Assembly: GCF_016862975.1 (NCBI RefSeq)
Contig: NZ_BONZ01000027.1
Coordinates: 124,001-188,000 of the forward strand
From: Rugosimonospora africana
Lineage (GTDB): Bacteria; Actinomycetota; Actinomycetes; Mycobacteriales; Micromonosporaceae
Direction: 5' to 3'
DNA: 64,000 nt
A program made the translations under genes and the position numbers. Positions 62,868 through 64,000 of the stretch are shown piece by piece (the first letter of the stretch is position 1; the number at the start of each line of letters is the position of its first letter). The notes under the pieces are model-generated. The model did not search any database and had not been told where the DNA came from. It was given only the letters and a program-made list of their open reading frames with translations.

Positions 62868-63758
62868 TTAGGCCGCTGTGCCGCTCAGAGCGGTGGTGTT
62901 GGTGCGGCGGATCCAGGCCATGTAGTCCGCGATCTGGTAGATCTCCGCGTCGTTGAGGTACGCGGCTTTGATCCGTCGCGGGACACCGGTCTCGGCCAAC
63001 AGGTACGCCATGCCCCGGTTTTCTGGGTCGATGTCGCTGGCCGAGTAGCCCTGGGATGCCCAGTCGCGGCCGAGCACGATGTCAGATGAGTTGATCGTGG
63101 TGCAGCGAAACGCCGCCCGGTAGCCGAACAGATCCCGCAGGCTGGTCGGGATGATGTCGACCGACGGCCGCTGAGTCGCGGCAACGACCGGAACGCCGCA
63201 AGCGCGGCCACGGGCTACCACATCACGTAGCAGCCGGTCGAACTCCTCGCGCTGGTCCTTGGTGCCGTAGGTGGCGGAGTACAGCGCCAGCTCGTCGAGG
63301 ACGACGAGGATGACCGACATGCGGTCCTGGCGGTCCAGCTTGCGCCGGCGTTGGGCGCGTAGCCAGGCGTACCGGTTGTTGATGACGACCTGGAGCCGGC
63401 GCAGTACCGACAGGGCGTGTTCCAGGTCGGGGCCGACGAACTCGTCAGCGATGTCCATCCACGGCCCCAGCTCGACGAGCTTGCCGTCAAAGAGGACGAG
63501 GCGGGTGTTGTCCGCCATGGCCGCGTAGGCGGTGATGGTGTTGAGCAGCCCCGACTTTCCGCCGCCGGGTTCGCCGCCCACGAGGATGTTGTGGAAGACC
63601 AGGTCGAGGGTGACGGCCTGGCCGAACTCGTCGATCCCGATGAACATCGGGTCGAACATGGACAGCATCGGCGCGACCGGAACCCCGTCCGGGGCGGTCG
63701 AGATGCCGAATGCGGTAGGCACCTCCCCCACGGGTGGTGCCGTGGTGGTGCGCTTCAC
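62868..63758 (-). CDS. FtsK/SpoIIIE-domain DNA translocase (TraB-like)
   Basis: A 296-residue motor domain only. Walker A GGEPGGGKSGLLNTI, Walker B ILVVLDELALY, and the FtsK-type LRDVVARGRACGVPVVAATQRP are complete. TraB proteins of actinomycete elements pump double-stranded DNA between hyphae and are usually longer, with an N-terminal membrane part and a C-terminal winged helix; both seem absent, so this could be a minimal variant or act with a separate anchor. Start GTG 63758 has AAGGAGG eight bases upstream. Confidence 0.88.
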   Translation of the reverse strand: MKRTTTAPPVGEVPTAFGISTAPDGVPVAPMLSMFDPMFIGIDEFGQAVTLDLVFHNILVGGEPGGGKSGLLNTITAYAAMADNTRLVLFDGKLVELGPWMDIADEFVGPDLEHALSVLRRLQVVINNRYAWLRAQRRRKLDRQDRMSVILVVLDELALYSATYGTKDQREEFDRLLRDVVARGRACGVPVVAATQRPSVDIIPTSLRDLFGYRAAFRCTTINSSDIVLGRDWASQGYSASDIDPENRGMAYLLAETGVPRRIKAAYLNDAEIYQIADYMAWIRRTNTTALSGTAA

Positions 63759-63831
63759 GGTGTGCGCCTCCTTGAAGGGGGCGTGAACGGTGCGGAACCC
63801 CGGAAAGGGCGGGTGCCGCACCGGCCACGGG

Positions 63832-64000
63832 TTAGAAGTCGATCAGGTCGGAGACGTCTTCGCCGTCTGCCGAGGTGACCGAGGTGGGTTGGAAGACCGG
63901 GCCGGGTGCCGGGCGTGCCGGCGGAACGGTCCGGGTGGTGGCCGGCTTGGCCGCCTTGACGGCCGGGTCTGCCACGTCGGGCAGGTCCAGCGCGCTGGGC
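63832..64000 (-). CDS. Partial gene, acidic C-terminal end
   Basis: The last 55 codons of a gene that enters from beyond the window: an Ala/Pro-rich linker (AVKAAKPATTRTVPPARPAP) and an acidic end, SADGEDVSDLIDF. The acidic amphipathic tip loosely resembles the protein-interaction tails of single-strand-binding proteins, but that is a guess. It lies 73 bases upstream of the translocase gene, in the same direction. Confidence 0.6.
   Translation of the reverse strand, partial: PSALDLPDVADPAVKAAKPATTRTVPPARPAPGPVFQPTSVTSADGEDVSDLIDF

Overview
The window is 64 kb of very GC-rich actinobacterial chromosome, roughly 70% or more by eye. Several features point to an actinomycete, most likely Micromonosporaceae: the mycothiol ligase MshC, F420-type luciferase-like oxidoreductases, a MEDS/HATPase protein, leaderless start codons behind TANNNT boxes, and an integrated element of the actinomycete AICE type. 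The conserved block uppP - MSMEG_4193-type phosphomutase - DUF3090 - SCO1664-like - mshC - PAC2 - metH also fits. The genus call is inference. I see no tRNA, rRNA or CRISPR array.

Layout. 1-10.2 kb holds a truncated penicillin-acylase-family enzyme, an ANTAR/GAF/PAS sensor, a MEDS/HATPase anti-sigma-like protein, an MFS permease, a small basic protein, a LuxR/LAL ATPase regulator and a GNAT acetyltransferase. 10.3-19.4 kb is one operon for uptake and oxidation of an aldaric acid such as glucarate or galactarate: binding lipoprotein, two permeases with no ATPase, glucarate dehydratase, 5-dehydro-4-deoxyglucarate dehydratase, 2-oxoglutarate semialdehyde dehydrogenase, an undescribed TIM-barrel-like protein and an IclR regulator. 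A promoter and a palindromic operator candidate lie at its head. 19.6-24.5 kb is a surface-glycan locus: an NDP-sugar epimerase, a large protein that fuses a polytopic GT-C-like half to a cytosolic GT2 half, a GtrA flippase-like protein and a UDP-sulfoquinovose synthase homologue. 24.6-31.7 kb holds a PQQ-type propeller lipoprotein, a Gfo/Idh oxidoreductase, two SDRs, an LLM oxidoreductase and a RecQ-like helicase. 31.7-35.6 kb is xylR<->xylAB, read from overlapping divergent promoters. 36-42 kb holds a SigB/F-type sigma factor, a ChaB protein with a basic hexapeptide tail, a hemerythrin protein, an M20 peptidase, small conserved proteins and an aldo/keto reductase. 42-55 kb is conserved chromosomal core ending in metH, interrupted by a secreted triple-repeat protein and a GntR regulator.

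From 55.1 kb to the window end, everything on the minus strand belongs to an integrative and conjugative/mobilizable element of the pSAM2 type: integrase, excisionase, RepSA-like initiator, DUF2637 (SpdB-like) membrane protein, a string of zinc-ribbon and hypothetical proteins, and an FtsK/TraB-like translocase. Twelve consecutive genes from 62769 down to 56592 each overlap the next by exactly four bases, so replication and accessory functions look translationally coupled from one transcript. The distal end of the element lies outside the window, and I could not identify its attachment site.

Two features recur across the chromosomal part. Short tandem arrays with units of 14-18 bp occur both between and inside genes, and several begin by duplicating a stop-codon region. 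The palindrome GGTACC also looks strongly over-represented. The most interesting leads are the sulfoquinovose/GT-fusion glycan locus, the unknown member of the aldarate operon, the four-base-overlap gene chain of the element, and the leaderless 26-codon ORF coupled to the PAC2 gene.
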